Origin: Tundrisphaera lichenicola | GTDB taxonomy: Bacteria > Planctomycetota > Planctomycetia > Isosphaerales > Isosphaeraceae | Assembly: GCF_051175385.1 (NCBI RefSeq) | Contig: NZ_CP195106.1 | Span: 186,001-250,000 of the forward strand | DNA length: 64,000 bases | Reading direction: 5' to 3' | In this document: one piece after another, positions 27,419 to 36,496 of the stretch | Position numbering within the stretch: the stretch's first letter is position 1 | Layout: every line of letters begins with the position of its first letter | Translations under genes and position numbers: made by a program | Notes under the pieces: model-generated | What the model saw: only the letters and a program-made list of their open reading frames with translations | What the model was told of the DNA's origin: nothing | The model's database searches: none

Positions 27419-28453
27419 ATGACGCAGAGGAGCCGGGCCGAACTCGCGGCGGGGATCGATAAGGGTCGGCATGCCGAATCGTCGGGGGTTGCCTCGACTC
27501 GATCGGGCGGCTGGGTCGGGATCGCGGCCAATCCGGCCTCGGGGCGAGGGAAGGGTCGGGTGGCGGTGGCCCGGCTGGCCGACGAGCTGGAACGGCTCGG
27601 GGTGGAGACCCGGATCGCCTGGACCCTGGTAGGTCGCCGCGAGCTGGTGGACGCCTCGACGGTCCCGGGCGATTGCCGGTGCCTGGTGGCCGCCGGGGGC
27701 GACGGGACGGTCGCGGCCCTGATCAACGAACGCCCCTCGGTGCCGATCGCCGTGGTCCCGTCCGGGACCGAGAACCTCTTCGCCCGCCACTTCGACTTCA
27801 AACGCGAACCCCGGAGGGCGGCCCACCGGATCGTCCAGGGTCGATCGGCCTGGCTCGACCTGGGCCTGGCGGGCGACCGCCGATTCGCCCTGATGGCGGG
27901 GTTCGGCTTCGACGCCGACGTGGTCTCGCGGCACCATGCCGCGCGGGTCGGCCACTCGGGTTTGCCCCGGACGACCCATCGCGCGGCCTATGTCGAGCCG
28001 GTCCTCCGATCCAGCTTCGGCTACCGGTTCCCGCTCCTGACCATGAAGGTCGAAGGGTCCGATGGCCGCGAGGAGACGCTGGCCGGCACCACGGCCTTCG
28101 TCTTCAACCTCCCGAGGTACGCGCTGGGGCTGCCGTTCGCCCCCAGGGCCCGGGGGGATGACGGCTGGCTCGACCTGGTCGTCTTCCGCGAACCGGGGGC
28201 GTTCCGGGCCTTGCATTACCTCTGGCTGGTGGTCCGGGGGCTGCACCTGGATCGGCCGGGGATCGAGCACCGGAAGGTCCGGCGGGTCTCGATCGAGTCG
28301 GCCGCCAGCGTCCCGGTCCAGCTCGACGGCGACCCCGGGGGCTCGGTGGAGCCGGGCTCGAGCACCCCCTGGACGATCGAGGTCCTGCCCAGGGCCGTGG
28401 AGGTCGTCACCATGGGCGTCCGATCCGGCCGGAAGGGCGTCGCGGCCCACTGA
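27419..28453 (+). CDS. diacylglycerol/sphingosine kinase-fold lipid kinase
   Basis: A 344-residue protein of the DAGK catalytic family (YegS/DgkB-like). It shows NPASGRGKG near residue 38 and the nucleotide-binding GGDGT at 93-97, then VVPSGTENLFARHF, which matches the P-GT-N-DFAR family motif. These enzymes phosphorylate lipid substrates at the inner membrane; the precise substrate cannot be told. GGGGGG precedes the ATG at 27419. Confidence 0.9.
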   Translation: MTQRSRAELAAGIDKGRHAESSGVASTRSGGWVGIAANPASGRGKGRVAVARLADELERLGVETRIAWTLVGRRELVDASTVPGDCRCLVAAGGDGTVAALINERPSVPIAVVPSGTENLFARHFDFKREPRRAAHRIVQGRSAWLDLGLAGDRRFALMAGFGFDADVVSRHHAARVGHSGLPRTTHRAAYVEPVLRSSFGYRFPLLTMKVEGSDGREETLAGTTAFVFNLPRYALGLPFAPRARGDDGWLDLVVFREPGAFRALHYLWLVVRGLHLDRPGIEHRKVRRVSIESAASVPVQLDGDPGGSVEPGSSTPWTIEVLPRAVEVVTMGVRSGRKGVAAH

Positions 28454-28552
28454 TCAACGCGGGCCGACCGGAGCCTTGCGTCCCCCCGATCGTCGATGGA
28501 TGATGGCCCCAGGAGCGGCGTCCGTCCTCGATCGACCTTGGAGGAACTTCCC

Positions 28553-29188
28553 ATGGTCCGCACGGGTTGGCTCGCAGTCGTGGCCCTGGCCCTGTTCGCC
28601 TCCCCCGGTCTTGCCCAGTTCGGCGGGATGGGCGGGATGGGCGGCATGGGCGGCGGGATGGGAGGCATGGGCGGCGGGATGGGGGGTATGGGCCGCCTCA
28701 ATCGGCCCATGGAGACCTGGAACGTCAAGTTCGAGACCTTCGAGGGGGAGAGCGTGACGGGCAAGCTCACGCTTCCCTCGGTCGCGGTCAGTTGCAACCT
28801 GGGGTATTACGAGATCAAGCCCGGCAAGATCAAGACGGTCGAGCTGGAGCCGATGAAGTCGCCGCTCATCATCAGCCCGAGCGGTGCGGAGCGAGAAGGG
28901 GCCGTGGTCACGGCGTCGGGCGAGAAGGTCGCCGGCAAGATCCACGTCCCAAATTGGAACGTCGAGACCGAGCTGGGGTTCCTGACGCCGTCCGCCGAGC
29001 ACCTCAAGACGATGACGTTTATTGGCCGGGTTTCCGGCCCCGAGGAGTCCAACACCGTCAAGCCCGCCCCGGCGGCCCAGCCGTTGCTGGGCCAGCCCGA
29101 AGGCCGGCGCAACGGCGACGCTGACATCTCGAACAATCGCGGCAACAAAGGCGGGCAGCAGCCGAAGAGTTCCCCGGATCAACACTGA
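28553..29188 (+). CDS. secreted glycine/methionine-repeat protein
   Basis: A 211-residue protein with a clear signal peptide (WLAVVALALFASPGLAQ). A repetitive GGM tract follows (about residues 24-46, GGMGG units). The rest is a beta-rich domain of about 100 residues (WNVKFETFEGESVTGKL onward) and a hydrophilic Asn/Gly/Gln tail. GAGGAA lies 7 bases before the ATG. Function is unknown. It is separated by 82 bases from the esterase gene and probably shares its operon. Confidence 0.82.
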   Translation: MVRTGWLAVVALALFASPGLAQFGGMGGMGGMGGGMGGMGGGMGGMGRLNRPMETWNVKFETFEGESVTGKLTLPSVAVSCNLGYYEIKPGKIKTVELEPMKSPLIISPSGAEREGAVVTASGEKVAGKIHVPNWNVETELGFLTPSAEHLKTMTFIGRVSGPEESNTVKPAPAAQPLLGQPEGRRNGDADISNNRGNKGGQQPKSSPDQH

Positions 29189-29270
29189 GCCGGAATCAAC
29201 AATCAGGACCCCCTCGGGGGCTCCGAGGCCGTCGCGAGAGTGGCCCGATCATCACCCGGAGGAGCGATCG

Positions 29271-30188
29271 ATGAACAAGGCGATGGCGATGGGTCTCGGT
29301 CTGGTCCTGGTTTTCGGCGGACTCGCGGCGGCGGACGATCCCGCCTTGACCGCGATCAAGCTCTGGCCCGGCTCTCCTCCGGGCGAGTCCGGGACCATCG
29401 GGCCGGAGACGTCCAAGACGGCCGAGCGAGGGGGCCGGTCGGTGGTCACCAGCCTGACCAACGTCACCGAACCGACTCTCCACGTCCATCCCGCCCCTCG
29501 CGACAAGGCTACCGGCGTGGCCGTGGTGGTCTTCCCCGGCGGCGGCTATACGAACCTGGCCTGGGACCACGAGGGGGACCAGGTCGCCGAGTGGCTGAAC
29601 TCGATCGGCGTGACTGCGGCCGTCCTGAAGTATCGGGTCCCCCGTCGCGAGGGGACCTCGCGGGATGAACCCCCGCCCCAGGCCCTGATGGACGCCCAGC
29701 GGGCCATCGGCCTGGTCCGGTCGCGCGCCGGGGACTGGGAGGTCGACCCATCGAAGGTGGGCGTCCTCGGCTTCTCGGCCGGCGGGCACCTGGCAGCCTG
29801 GGCCTCGACGGCCTATGACAAGCGGTCGTACGAGCCGGTCGACGACGCCGACAAGCTGTCCTGCAAGCCCGACTTCGCCGTGACGATCTACCCGGGGGGC
29901 GTCCTGAAGCGCGGGACCGACCAGATCGTCCCCGAGATCCTGGTCAACTCTCAGACTCCGCCTACCTTCCTGGCCGTGGCGTCCGACGACCGGGGGAGCC
30001 TGGAAAGCACGGTCCTGTACTACCTGGCCCTGAAGCGGGCCGGGGTCCCCGCCGAGCTGCACGTCTACGAGACCGGCGGCCACGGCTTCGGCCTGAGGCC
30101 GACCGGCAAGCCGAGCGCGACCTGGCCCGCCCGTTGCGAGGACTGGATGCGCGATCGGGGGATCCTCAAGGCGAAGGCCGGGGATTGA
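29271..30188 (+). CDS. secreted alpha/beta hydrolase, esterase-like
   Basis: A 305-residue exported enzyme with a signal peptide (MGLGLVLVFGGLAAA). It has the oxyanion-hole motif PGGGY (89-93), the nucleophile elbow GFSAGG with Ser169, and the histidine loop ETGGHGFGLR. This is the pattern of acetyl-xylan esterase and BD-FAE-type hydrolases. GGAGGAG precedes the ATG at 29271. A carbohydrate esterase role is plausible for a polysaccharide-degrading planctomycete, but the substrate is not shown. Confidence 0.9.
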   Translation: MNKAMAMGLGLVLVFGGLAAADDPALTAIKLWPGSPPGESGTIGPETSKTAERGGRSVVTSLTNVTEPTLHVHPAPRDKATGVAVVVFPGGGYTNLAWDHEGDQVAEWLNSIGVTAAVLKYRVPRREGTSRDEPPPQALMDAQRAIGLVRSRAGDWEVDPSKVGVLGFSAGGHLAAWASTAYDKRSYEPVDDADKLSCKPDFAVTIYPGGVLKRGTDQIVPEILVNSQTPPTFLAVASDDRGSLESTVLYYLALKRAGVPAELHVYETGGHGFGLRPTGKPSATWPARCEDWMRDRGILKAKAGD

Positions 30189-30245
30189 TCGGTGAAGGGG
30201 CAGGGTCCTCAAGCCGTCTCGGCGGATCGAGGCCCCTGGCCCTGG

Positions 30246-30584
30246 TCAGGCCTCGGTCATGTCGCTGATGACGGCCACCGGGGCGTTCGTCCTGACCGAC
30301 TCGATCCCCTTCTCCATCGCGGCCGTCGAGGAATACATCTCGCTCTGCCCGATCGTCTCGCCGTTGGCGGCCTTGAGGACGAAGTAGGGCTGATCGCTCT
30401 TGGAGGTCTTCCGCTCGAACTTCGCGTCGTCGGCGCCGTTGGCCCTGGTCGCCGCGATCCCCCCCTCCGCGCCCTGCTTCGTCCTGTAGAGTTCGCTGGT
30501 CAGGATGATCTCGCCGTTGGCGGCCTTGAGGTTGAACATGAATTGACCATCCTTGGCGGTCTTCAGGTCGAATTTCGCGGCCAT
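30246..30584 (-). CDS. YegP family DUF1508 protein
   Basis: A 112-residue protein made of two tandem DUF1508 units: FDLKTAKDGQFMFNLKAANG with GEIILTSELYRTKQGAEGGI, and FERKTSKSDQPYFVLKAANG with GETIGQSEMYSSTAAMEKGI. Each unit is a beta-alpha element typical of YegP. Function is unknown. It converges with the esterase gene and is divergent from comEC. Confidence 0.93.
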   Translation of the reverse strand: MAAKFDLKTAKDGQFMFNLKAANGEIILTSELYRTKQGAEGGIAATRANGADDAKFERKTSKSDQPYFVLKAANGETIGQSEMYSSTAAMEKGIESVRTNAPVAVISDMTEA

Positions 30585-30822
30585 GATGGGGCTCCGTTGA
30601 GAGCGACGCGCGGAGAAGTGCCGATGGCGTAAAGTGATTTGGCTTCGATCGAATCAAGTCTGATAGATCGATTATGTCGGGCATGTTGGCATGATTCAAG
30701 GACTTCTCCGATGACACTCCGTCGGCATTGTCGAGACGAATTCGGGCCGAGCTGTTAGACTTGGTCCGCCTGCCGAAGATGACCAGCGCCCCGATCCGGG
30801 GCGAGCCCGGGCCGGGTCCGCG

Positions 30823-33315
30823 ATGCTTGACGAGTCGGAGTGGAGGCGAAAAGTCCGGACGGCCCCGCTGATTCCCCTGGCGATAGCGGCCTCGGCGGGC
30901 GTGGTGCTCGACCGGTTCGTCGATCCCTGGGGGACGCTCGCCTGGGGGCTCCTGGCGATGGTCGGGGCGTGGGCCGCGGCGATCGGCTGGCATCGGCCCC
31001 GGTTTTCGACCTGGGCCATCGCCCTGGCCTTCGTGGCCCTCGGGGGCGGCTGGCACCATACGCGATGGTCCGACATGGCACCCGACGACCCGGCCCGTGC
31101 CGACTGGTCGGCGGGCCTCCGCCAACCGGCCTGGGTCCGCGGCGTGATCGTCGATGGGCCGGCTTTCCGCGAGGGGGAACAGGGTCCGACCGACCGGGGC
31201 TCGACACGAGCGGTCCTGGCCCTGACCGGGATCTGCGACGGCCTCGACTGGCACCCGGCTTCGGGATACGTCCAGGCCTGGGTGGCGGGCGACCGATCCG
31301 ACCTGGCGGCGGGAAAGCCCGTCGAGGCGGCGGGCGACCTCTCGGCCATCGAGGGGCCGCTCAATCCCGGCGAGGTCGACTTCCGGCCGATCCTCCGGGC
31401 GCGGGGGATCCGGCTCCGGCTGTCTGTTGGCGACCCGTCGGGCCTCTGGCCCGACCCCTCGGGCCGGGATTGGCCCTGGCATCGGCGGCTCGGGGCGGTC
31501 CGGGCCTGGAGCGCCCGGAAGCTGGCCTCGGGGCTCGACCCCGACGTCTCCCCGCTGGCCTCGGCGCTGCTCCTGGGGCGTCGAGAGGCGGTCGATCCCG
31601 AGGTCAACGACGCCTTCGCCCGGACCGGGACGACCCACCTCCTGGCGATCTCGGGGCTCCACCTGCAAGTCCTGGCCCTGGCGATCGGCGGCGTGGCCCG
31701 GGCGCTGGGGCTGGGCCGGAAGGGGTCGTACGTGATCGTGATCGCCGGGACGGTGGCCTATGCGTTGCTGGTCGGCCTGATGCCCTCGGTGGTCCGGTCG
31801 GCGGCGATGACCTGCGGGGCTTGCCTGGCCGGATGGCGCGATCGGTGCGTCGGCCCGGCGAACCTCCTGGCGGGCGCGGCCCTGGCGACCCTGGCCCTGA
31901 ACCCGTCCGACCTGTTCGACGTGGGGTGTCAGCTCTCGTTCGTCGCGGTGGCCGCGATCCTCTGGCTGGTCCCGGGCGTGCTGGCCTGGGACCACCCGGT
32001 CCTCTCGCCGCTGGACGTCCTGGAACGCCAGTATGAACCCTGGTGGCGGTTCCTCGGCCGGGTCGGTCTGGTCAGCATCCGCGACGGCCTGAGGGCCTCG
32101 GCGGTGATCTGGCTGGTCGCCTGGCCGCTGGTCGCATTGAGGTTTCACCTGGTCTCGCCGATCGGCATCCTGATCAACATCCCGCTGATCCCGCTGACCT
32201 CGGCGGCCCTGCTCCTGGCGGGCTTGTCGCTGGGATTCTCGGCCGTCTGGTCGCCGCTGGGAATTCCCTTCGCCTGGGCCACCGGGTGGGCGCTGGGCTG
32301 GACCGAGGCGGCGGTCCGCTGGGGGACCTCCTGGCGATGGGGGCACGCGTTCGTCCCCGGCCCGCCCTGGGCCTGGGTCCTGGCCTTCTACGCGCTGGGG
32401 GGACTGGCCCTGATGGCCGGTGCCTCCCGATGGCGGTCGAGCCGCCGATGGTGGGCCCTGGCGATCGGGTCCGGGGCCTTCGGGGCGATCCTGCCGATGA
32501 TCCCGATCCGGCCCGAGGTCCCCGAGGCCGAGATCCTGGCCGTGGGCCACGGGCTCTCGGTGGCGATCCGCTCGACCGGCGGCCAGACCGTCCTCTACGA
32601 CGCCGGGAAGATGGGCGACCCCCACGTCGGCCGGCGAGTGATCGCCCCCGCGCTCTGGTCCCGAGGGGCCCGGCGGATCGATGCGATGATCCTCACCCAT
32701 GCCGACTCCGACCATTACAACGGCCTGCCCGACCTCCTCGACCGCTTCGAGATCGGCGTCGTTCGGGTCCCGCCCGGCTTCGAGAGCCCGGCCAATCCCG
32801 GGGCGAAGATCCTCCTGGACGACGTCCGATCGCGAGGGATACCGGTCCTCGAAATCGCCCGGGGGGACCGGCTCGACCTGGCCGGAGGCCCGACTCTGGA
32901 AGTCCTCCAGCCCCACCGGGAAGCCTCTCCCGGCTCGACCGACAACGCCCGGAGCGTCGTCCTGGAAGTCGCCTCGGGGGGGCATCGCCTGCTCCTGACC
33001 GGCGACCTCGAAGGCGACGGCCTGACCGATCTCGTGAAGGCACCCGCACCCCGCCCCCTCGGGGCCATGCTCGCCCCGCACCACGGCGGGAGAACTTCGA
33101 ACCCGGCCTGGCTCTACGACTGGGCCGACCCCGCCCTGGTCGTCTCCAGCCAGCGAGACCCATCGAGCGGCTCGCGCGACCCCCTGGCCCCGCTGGCGGA
33201 GGGGCGTTTCGCGATCCTCCGGACCTGGGAGTCCGGCGCGATCCGGATGCTCTGGACCCCCTCGGGGCTGGCCGCCTCGGGCTTCCTCGACCCCAAGCCG
33301 GCCAGCCATCCGTGA
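30823..33315 (+). CDS. comEC: ComEC/Rec2 DNA-uptake channel protein
   Basis: Membrane channel that carries single-stranded DNA into the cytoplasm during transformation. The 830-residue protein has N-terminal membrane helices and an OB-fold-like extracellular segment (about 100-220), the competence domain with many helices (about 240-560, core RTGTTHLLAISGLHLQV), and a C-terminal metallo-beta-lactamase-like domain (about 565-830) with THADSDHYNGLPDLL. The last 65 codons (33097-33290) are repeated at 36673-36866, so the 3' end may have been rebuilt by the island that follows. Confidence 0.93.
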   Translation: MLDESEWRRKVRTAPLIPLAIAASAGVVLDRFVDPWGTLAWGLLAMVGAWAAAIGWHRPRFSTWAIALAFVALGGGWHHTRWSDMAPDDPARADWSAGLRQPAWVRGVIVDGPAFREGEQGPTDRGSTRAVLALTGICDGLDWHPASGYVQAWVAGDRSDLAAGKPVEAAGDLSAIEGPLNPGEVDFRPILRARGIRLRLSVGDPSGLWPDPSGRDWPWHRRLGAVRAWSARKLASGLDPDVSPLASALLLGRREAVDPEVNDAFARTGTTHLLAISGLHLQVLALAIGGVARALGLGRKGSYVIVIAGTVAYALLVGLMPSVVRSAAMTCGACLAGWRDRCVGPANLLAGAALATLALNPSDLFDVGCQLSFVAVAAILWLVPGVLAWDHPVLSPLDVLERQYEPWWRFLGRVGLVSIRDGLRASAVIWLVAWPLVALRFHLVSPIGILINIPLIPLTSAALLLAGLSLGFSAVWSPLGIPFAWATGWALGWTEAAVRWGTSWRWGHAFVPGPPWAWVLAFYALGGLALMAGASRWRSSRRWWALAIGSGAFGAILPMIPIRPEVPEAEILAVGHGLSVAIRSTGGQTVLYDAGKMGDPHVGRRVIAPALWSRGARRIDAMILTHADSDHYNGLPDLLDRFEIGVVRVPPGFESPANPGAKILLDDVRSRGIPVLEIARGDRLDLAGGPTLEVLQPHREASPGSTDNARSVVLEVASGGHRLLLTGDLEGDGLTDLVKAPAPRPLGAMLAPHHGGRTSNPAWLYDWADPALVVSSQRDPSSGSRDPLAPLAEGRFAILRTWESGAIRMLWTPSGLAASGFLDPKPASHP
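33097..33290 (+). repeat. 194-bp direct repeat, copy 1 (3' end of comEC)
   Basis: Read against 36673-36866 it has no indels and 13 mismatches by eye (about 93% identity). It encodes the C-terminal ComEC residues from SNPAWLYDWADPALVV to ASGFLD. Most differences are synonymous or conservative. The two copies flank the AT-richer island. Confidence 0.9.
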
Positions 33316-33666
33316 AGCCCATTCATCCGAATAGGTTAAGGCTCATGTGGTGCGTGGTCATCGTGGAGAACAGGTAAAAGCAGGAGATCAAGTCATAGAG
33401 AAACTAGAAGGTCCCCTTTTACTTTCCCCCCCGGCTTGGTCCCGACCATTTCTTAAGTTAGATGGTCCGATCGAAGCTGATCACTCAAGTTGGGGTACAG
33501 GAGGTCCATAGCCAATTGCAAGGTTGGGCTTCTTCGCTTTCCATTTCGTCAATATTGAATCCGAAAGCTTCTGGTTCTCGACGGTAATTTGTCCAATTTG
33601 TGGCAGGTCAGCTAATAGCGATATTCCGGATTCTGTAATTTGGGTTTCTGAAATATTTAGCGACTT

Positions 33667-33674
33667 AAGATTTT
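33667..33674. repeat. target-site duplication, left copy AAGATTTT
   Basis: The 8-base direct repeat AAGATTTT flanks the IS element on the left and again at 34748-34755. Eight bases is the usual duplication length for IS1595-family elements. Confidence 0.92.
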
Positions 33675-33797
33675 GGCTCATGATGGATTCCGGGGTGGTG
33701 ATCCGCAAGGGCCACTCAGTGGATACAATCGGTCTCCTCGGTCGGGCGATCTGTCCGCCCCGCTGATCCCGACTTCCCCGCCCCGAGGCGTCGCACG

Positions 33798-34744
33798 ATG
33801 GTCAACATCCAGGATCTCTTCGACGACGCCAAGTGCTTCGACACCATCCGGGGCATGCGGTGGCCTGACGGCGTGACCTGTCCCAAGTGCTCCTCGGACT
33901 CGGTCATCAAGAACGGCAAGGACGACACTCAGCCACTCCGTCAACGCTACGAGTGCCGGGGCTGCCGCCGACGCTTCGACGACCTCACCGACACCATCTT
34001 CGCCGGCCATCACCTGCCGCTGAGGACCTGGATCGCCTGCCTCTATCTGATGGGGCTGAACCTCTCGGGATTGCAGATCGCCCAGGAACTCGACATCAAC
34101 AAGGATGATGCCCGGGCCATGATCCAGCGACTCCGACAGGGGATGGTCGACCGTTGTCCTCCGGTCGTGCTGGAGGGGGAGGTCGAGTGCGACGAAGTCT
34201 ATGTGGTGGCCGGACATAAGGGTCATCCCGAGGCGGTCAAAAAAAAGGCCGCCTCCCCCGAAGGCGACGCCTGAGAGGCGAGCGAGGTCGGGGCACCCTG
34301 GCCAAGGAGAAGCCGCCGATCTTCGGGATGTTGCAGCGTGGAGGCGAGGTCGTGATCCGGATGCTGGAGAACGTCCAGCAGGTGACCATCAAGCCCCTGA
34401 TCGATCGGATGATCGCCAAGGGGACGTTGGTCTACACCGATGAATACGACATCTATGGCCGCCTGGTGGAGTGGGGTTATGGCCACAAGACGGTCTGCCA
34501 CGGGGCGGGCGAGTTCGCCCGGGACGACGATGGCGATGGCTTCTGCGAGGTCCATGTCAACACGCTCGAAGGGTTCTGGTCGCTGCTCCGCTCGTGGCTG
34601 CGGCCTCACCGAGGAATCCCCCAGGAGAGCCTACCGCTGTACCTGGGTTTCTTCGAGTTCGTGCACAACATCCGGGCGAGAGGAAAGCGGCTACTGGGTG
34701 CCCTGATCGCCCAATTGCTGGCACCACCCCGGAATCCATCATGA
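33798..34744 (+). CDS. IS1595-family transposase, needs -1 frameshift
   Basis: DDE-type transposase of about 315 residues if a -1 shift occurs. The first frame (33798-34274) holds a zinc ribbon (CPKCSSDSV, then CRGCRRRF) and the first catalytic Asp (VECDEVYVV). At an A8 run (34239-34246, sequence C-AAA-AAA-AAG) the reading frame must move back one base; the second frame then gives GTLAKEKPPIFGML, YTDEYDIY and HVNTLEGFWSLL. This may be programmed frameshifting or transcript slippage, or a disabling mutation. No upstream frame is needed beyond ATG 33798. Confidence 0.85.
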
Positions 34745-34747
34745 GCC
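34722..34747. repeat. right inverted repeat of the IS element
   Basis: The reverse complement is identical to 33675-33700 over 26 bases. It overlaps the last codons and stop of the transposase. Confidence 0.92.
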
Positions 34748-34755
34748 AAGATTTT
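34748..34755. repeat. target-site duplication, right copy AAGATTTT
   Basis: Second copy of the 8-base duplication. Deleting this copy and the IS restores the LRR reading frame across the junction (LARLKNL joins KSLNIS). Confidence 0.92.
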
Positions 34756-35770
34756 TTAGCCTGGCAAGTGATTTTGCTCCTTCGTTCGATATTTTCGAAC
34801 CTGGGACTTCGAGAAACTCCAGGTTTGGAGCCGCAATATCAATAGATGCAATGCTTTCGTCTGTGAGAAGGTTGGAATTCAAACGTAAATTTGTAATTTT
34901 CTCCATTGCGTGAATGCGAGGTATGTGTGTTAGCTTGTTTTTGCTAAGTAGCATGTAGTGTAAGCTGTCCAGGTTTTGCAATTGTGAGATCGTTGCGTCG
35001 TCGATACCGCAGTTTTCGAGTATTAGTTGAGTTAATTGATGCATCTCATTAATGTATGTCATAGATTGGGAATTGATCAGGGTGTTGAAAATGGTCAATT
35101 TTCTGATGTTTTGAATGTAAGAAGCCTGTTTTAAAAAATCGGTCACCGGTTCGAAAAACAATGGGGCGTCCATTCCGGCAAGCACGAAACTGTTCTCCTT
35201 GAACTTTGTCGGCATAATCGACAGTGCCCAGCCGTTTTCATCGTCCGCGAGCGATAACTCAATCTCGAAACGTACTACCTCAGTACCTACTTTGATGCTG
35301 GCCAATTTCTTCAATTGGAAGATGTGTGAAACCGCTTGCCTTTCACGCTCGGCGAACTTCAATTGTGCCTGTGCTTGCTCCAATTCCTTACTCTTAGCTG
35401 CGATCTCTGCGGTTAAGAATTCCTTCCTTCTGTCCAGATTGGTCCGCTCGATCATGAGGTATTGGTTCTGGGCAGAGAGTTCCGACTTCTGGGCAGACAA
35501 TTCCGCCTTTTTTGCATCGATCAAGCCTGAATGCCACACAACTATGAATCCAATCACGGCGGTTATCGCCGTAATCCACTCGGTTATTTTTGGTTGCTGG
35601 CACCAAGCCTTCCACGGCTGGATCTGAGAAGGGGCCGGATCAACAACCGGAGTGGTGGCGTTCCTGGAGGTTCGCGGCCGGCTCATTGGATGGCTCTTCC
35701 TTGTCGGGTACGACGCGTGAGACGAAATCATTAGATAGTAGGTCGTGTCTACACCATCAAGACAGAGATA

Positions 35771-36496
35771 TCAAAAGTCTTCCATCGTCCACTTTACGAG
35801 TAGTTTTCCTATCGCGGTCAGCGAATATAGAGGTGTGTTCGAGCAAGAATTTCCAAAAGTTATCAATGTTTCTCGATATTGAATGAGGTTCGTCTTGGAG
35901 ATCAACGATCGGATGGAGTTGTCAACGAGAATCTCGTGGTACTTGCTGTCCTCGAACCAGTCATTTGGTGCATGAGCAAGATTCGGAACGCTCCCCAACG
36001 ACGATTCGTGAATGAAAACCCATCGGTTCAGGTGAGTATATCTGGCGACCCCGACCACTTGCCCTTTGCTTTGTGCTGTCGCGATCACGGCGAAAATGTA
36101 GAGCCCAACAGGGTCAATTTCCTTGAGCAAGTCGAGGCAGTACATCGACTCTTCCCAAGTCGGATCGCCGGGCGGGATGAACAGGCTCTTGAACAGCAAG
36201 TCGCGAAGTCTCTGCCTTTTGTCCTCATTCGTCGCACTTCCGACCGAGGGGCTGGCATCGATCAAGAGCCTGGCGTATTCCTCGGTATTCTGCACCTCGG
36301 ATTCGCGTTTGCTCTCTCGCAGCATCTCCGCGATCTCTTCAACCGTCTCTCGTTGTCGTCGATTCTCGGCTTCTTCGAGCTTCCCGAAAATGATCTGGGT
36401 AATCGAGTCTGCCGGATAGGGAAAGAGCTTGAACAGAGCTTTCTTGGCACTGGCGTTCCGGTCCTGATTCGTCACCAAGTCTTTGCCTTCGGCCAT
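35771..36496 (-). CDS. hypothetical protein of the comEC island
   Basis: A 241-residue AT-rich gene product without signal peptide or membrane helix. The N-terminal part is helical and charged (EEAENRRQRETVEEIAEMLR); the segment ARLLIDASP, RLRDLL and DLLKEIDPVGLYIFAVIA is loosely like Abi-alpha/DUF4393-type proteins, but I do not recognise the family. ATG at 36496. It sits next to the LRR gene on the same strand, so both could be accessory cargo. Function is unknown. Confidence 0.75.
   Translation of the reverse strand: MAEGKDLVTNQDRNASAKKALFKLFPYPADSITQIIFGKLEEAENRRQRETVEEIAEMLRESKRESEVQNTEEYARLLIDASPSVGSATNEDKRQRLRDLLFKSLFIPPGDPTWEESMYCLDLLKEIDPVGLYIFAVIATAQSKGQVVGVARYTHLNRWVFIHESSLGSVPNLAHAPNDWFEDSKYHEILVDNSIRSLISKTNLIQYRETLITFGNSCSNTPLYSLTAIGKLLVKWTMEDF

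Larger units (their letters stand above)
33675..34747 (+). mobile_element. IS1595-family insertion sequence, 1,073 bp
   Basis: The ends are 26-base perfect inverted repeats (33675-33700 and 34722-34747, beginning GGCTCATGATGG), bounded by an 8-base duplication. The transposase gene fills most of the element and its stop codon lies in the right inverted repeat. Perfect ends and duplication indicate recent insertion, after the island arrived. The family is assigned from the transposase. Confidence 0.9.
33481..35686 (-). pseudogene. leucine-rich-repeat membrane protein broken by an IS element
   Basis: Removing the IS (33675-34747) and one target duplication joins the two parts in frame, giving about 374 residues from ATG 35686. 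The N-terminus has one membrane helix (WITAITAVIGFIVVW), then a coiled coil (AELSAQKSELSAQ through LKFAERERQ), then a variable domain and leucine-rich repeats (LTQLILENCGID, LKSLNISETQITESGISLL). GGAAGA lies 8 bases before this ATG. A longer start at 35731 is possible. Present-day transcription would give a truncated protein ending at TGA 34741-34739, within the IS. Confidence 0.8.

Noticed and set aside
30166..33309. 1,047-codon open frame on the minus strand
   Set aside because: It is the antisense shadow of comEC, rich in Arg, Pro and Gly and without any domain; comEC has full family motifs on the plus strand.
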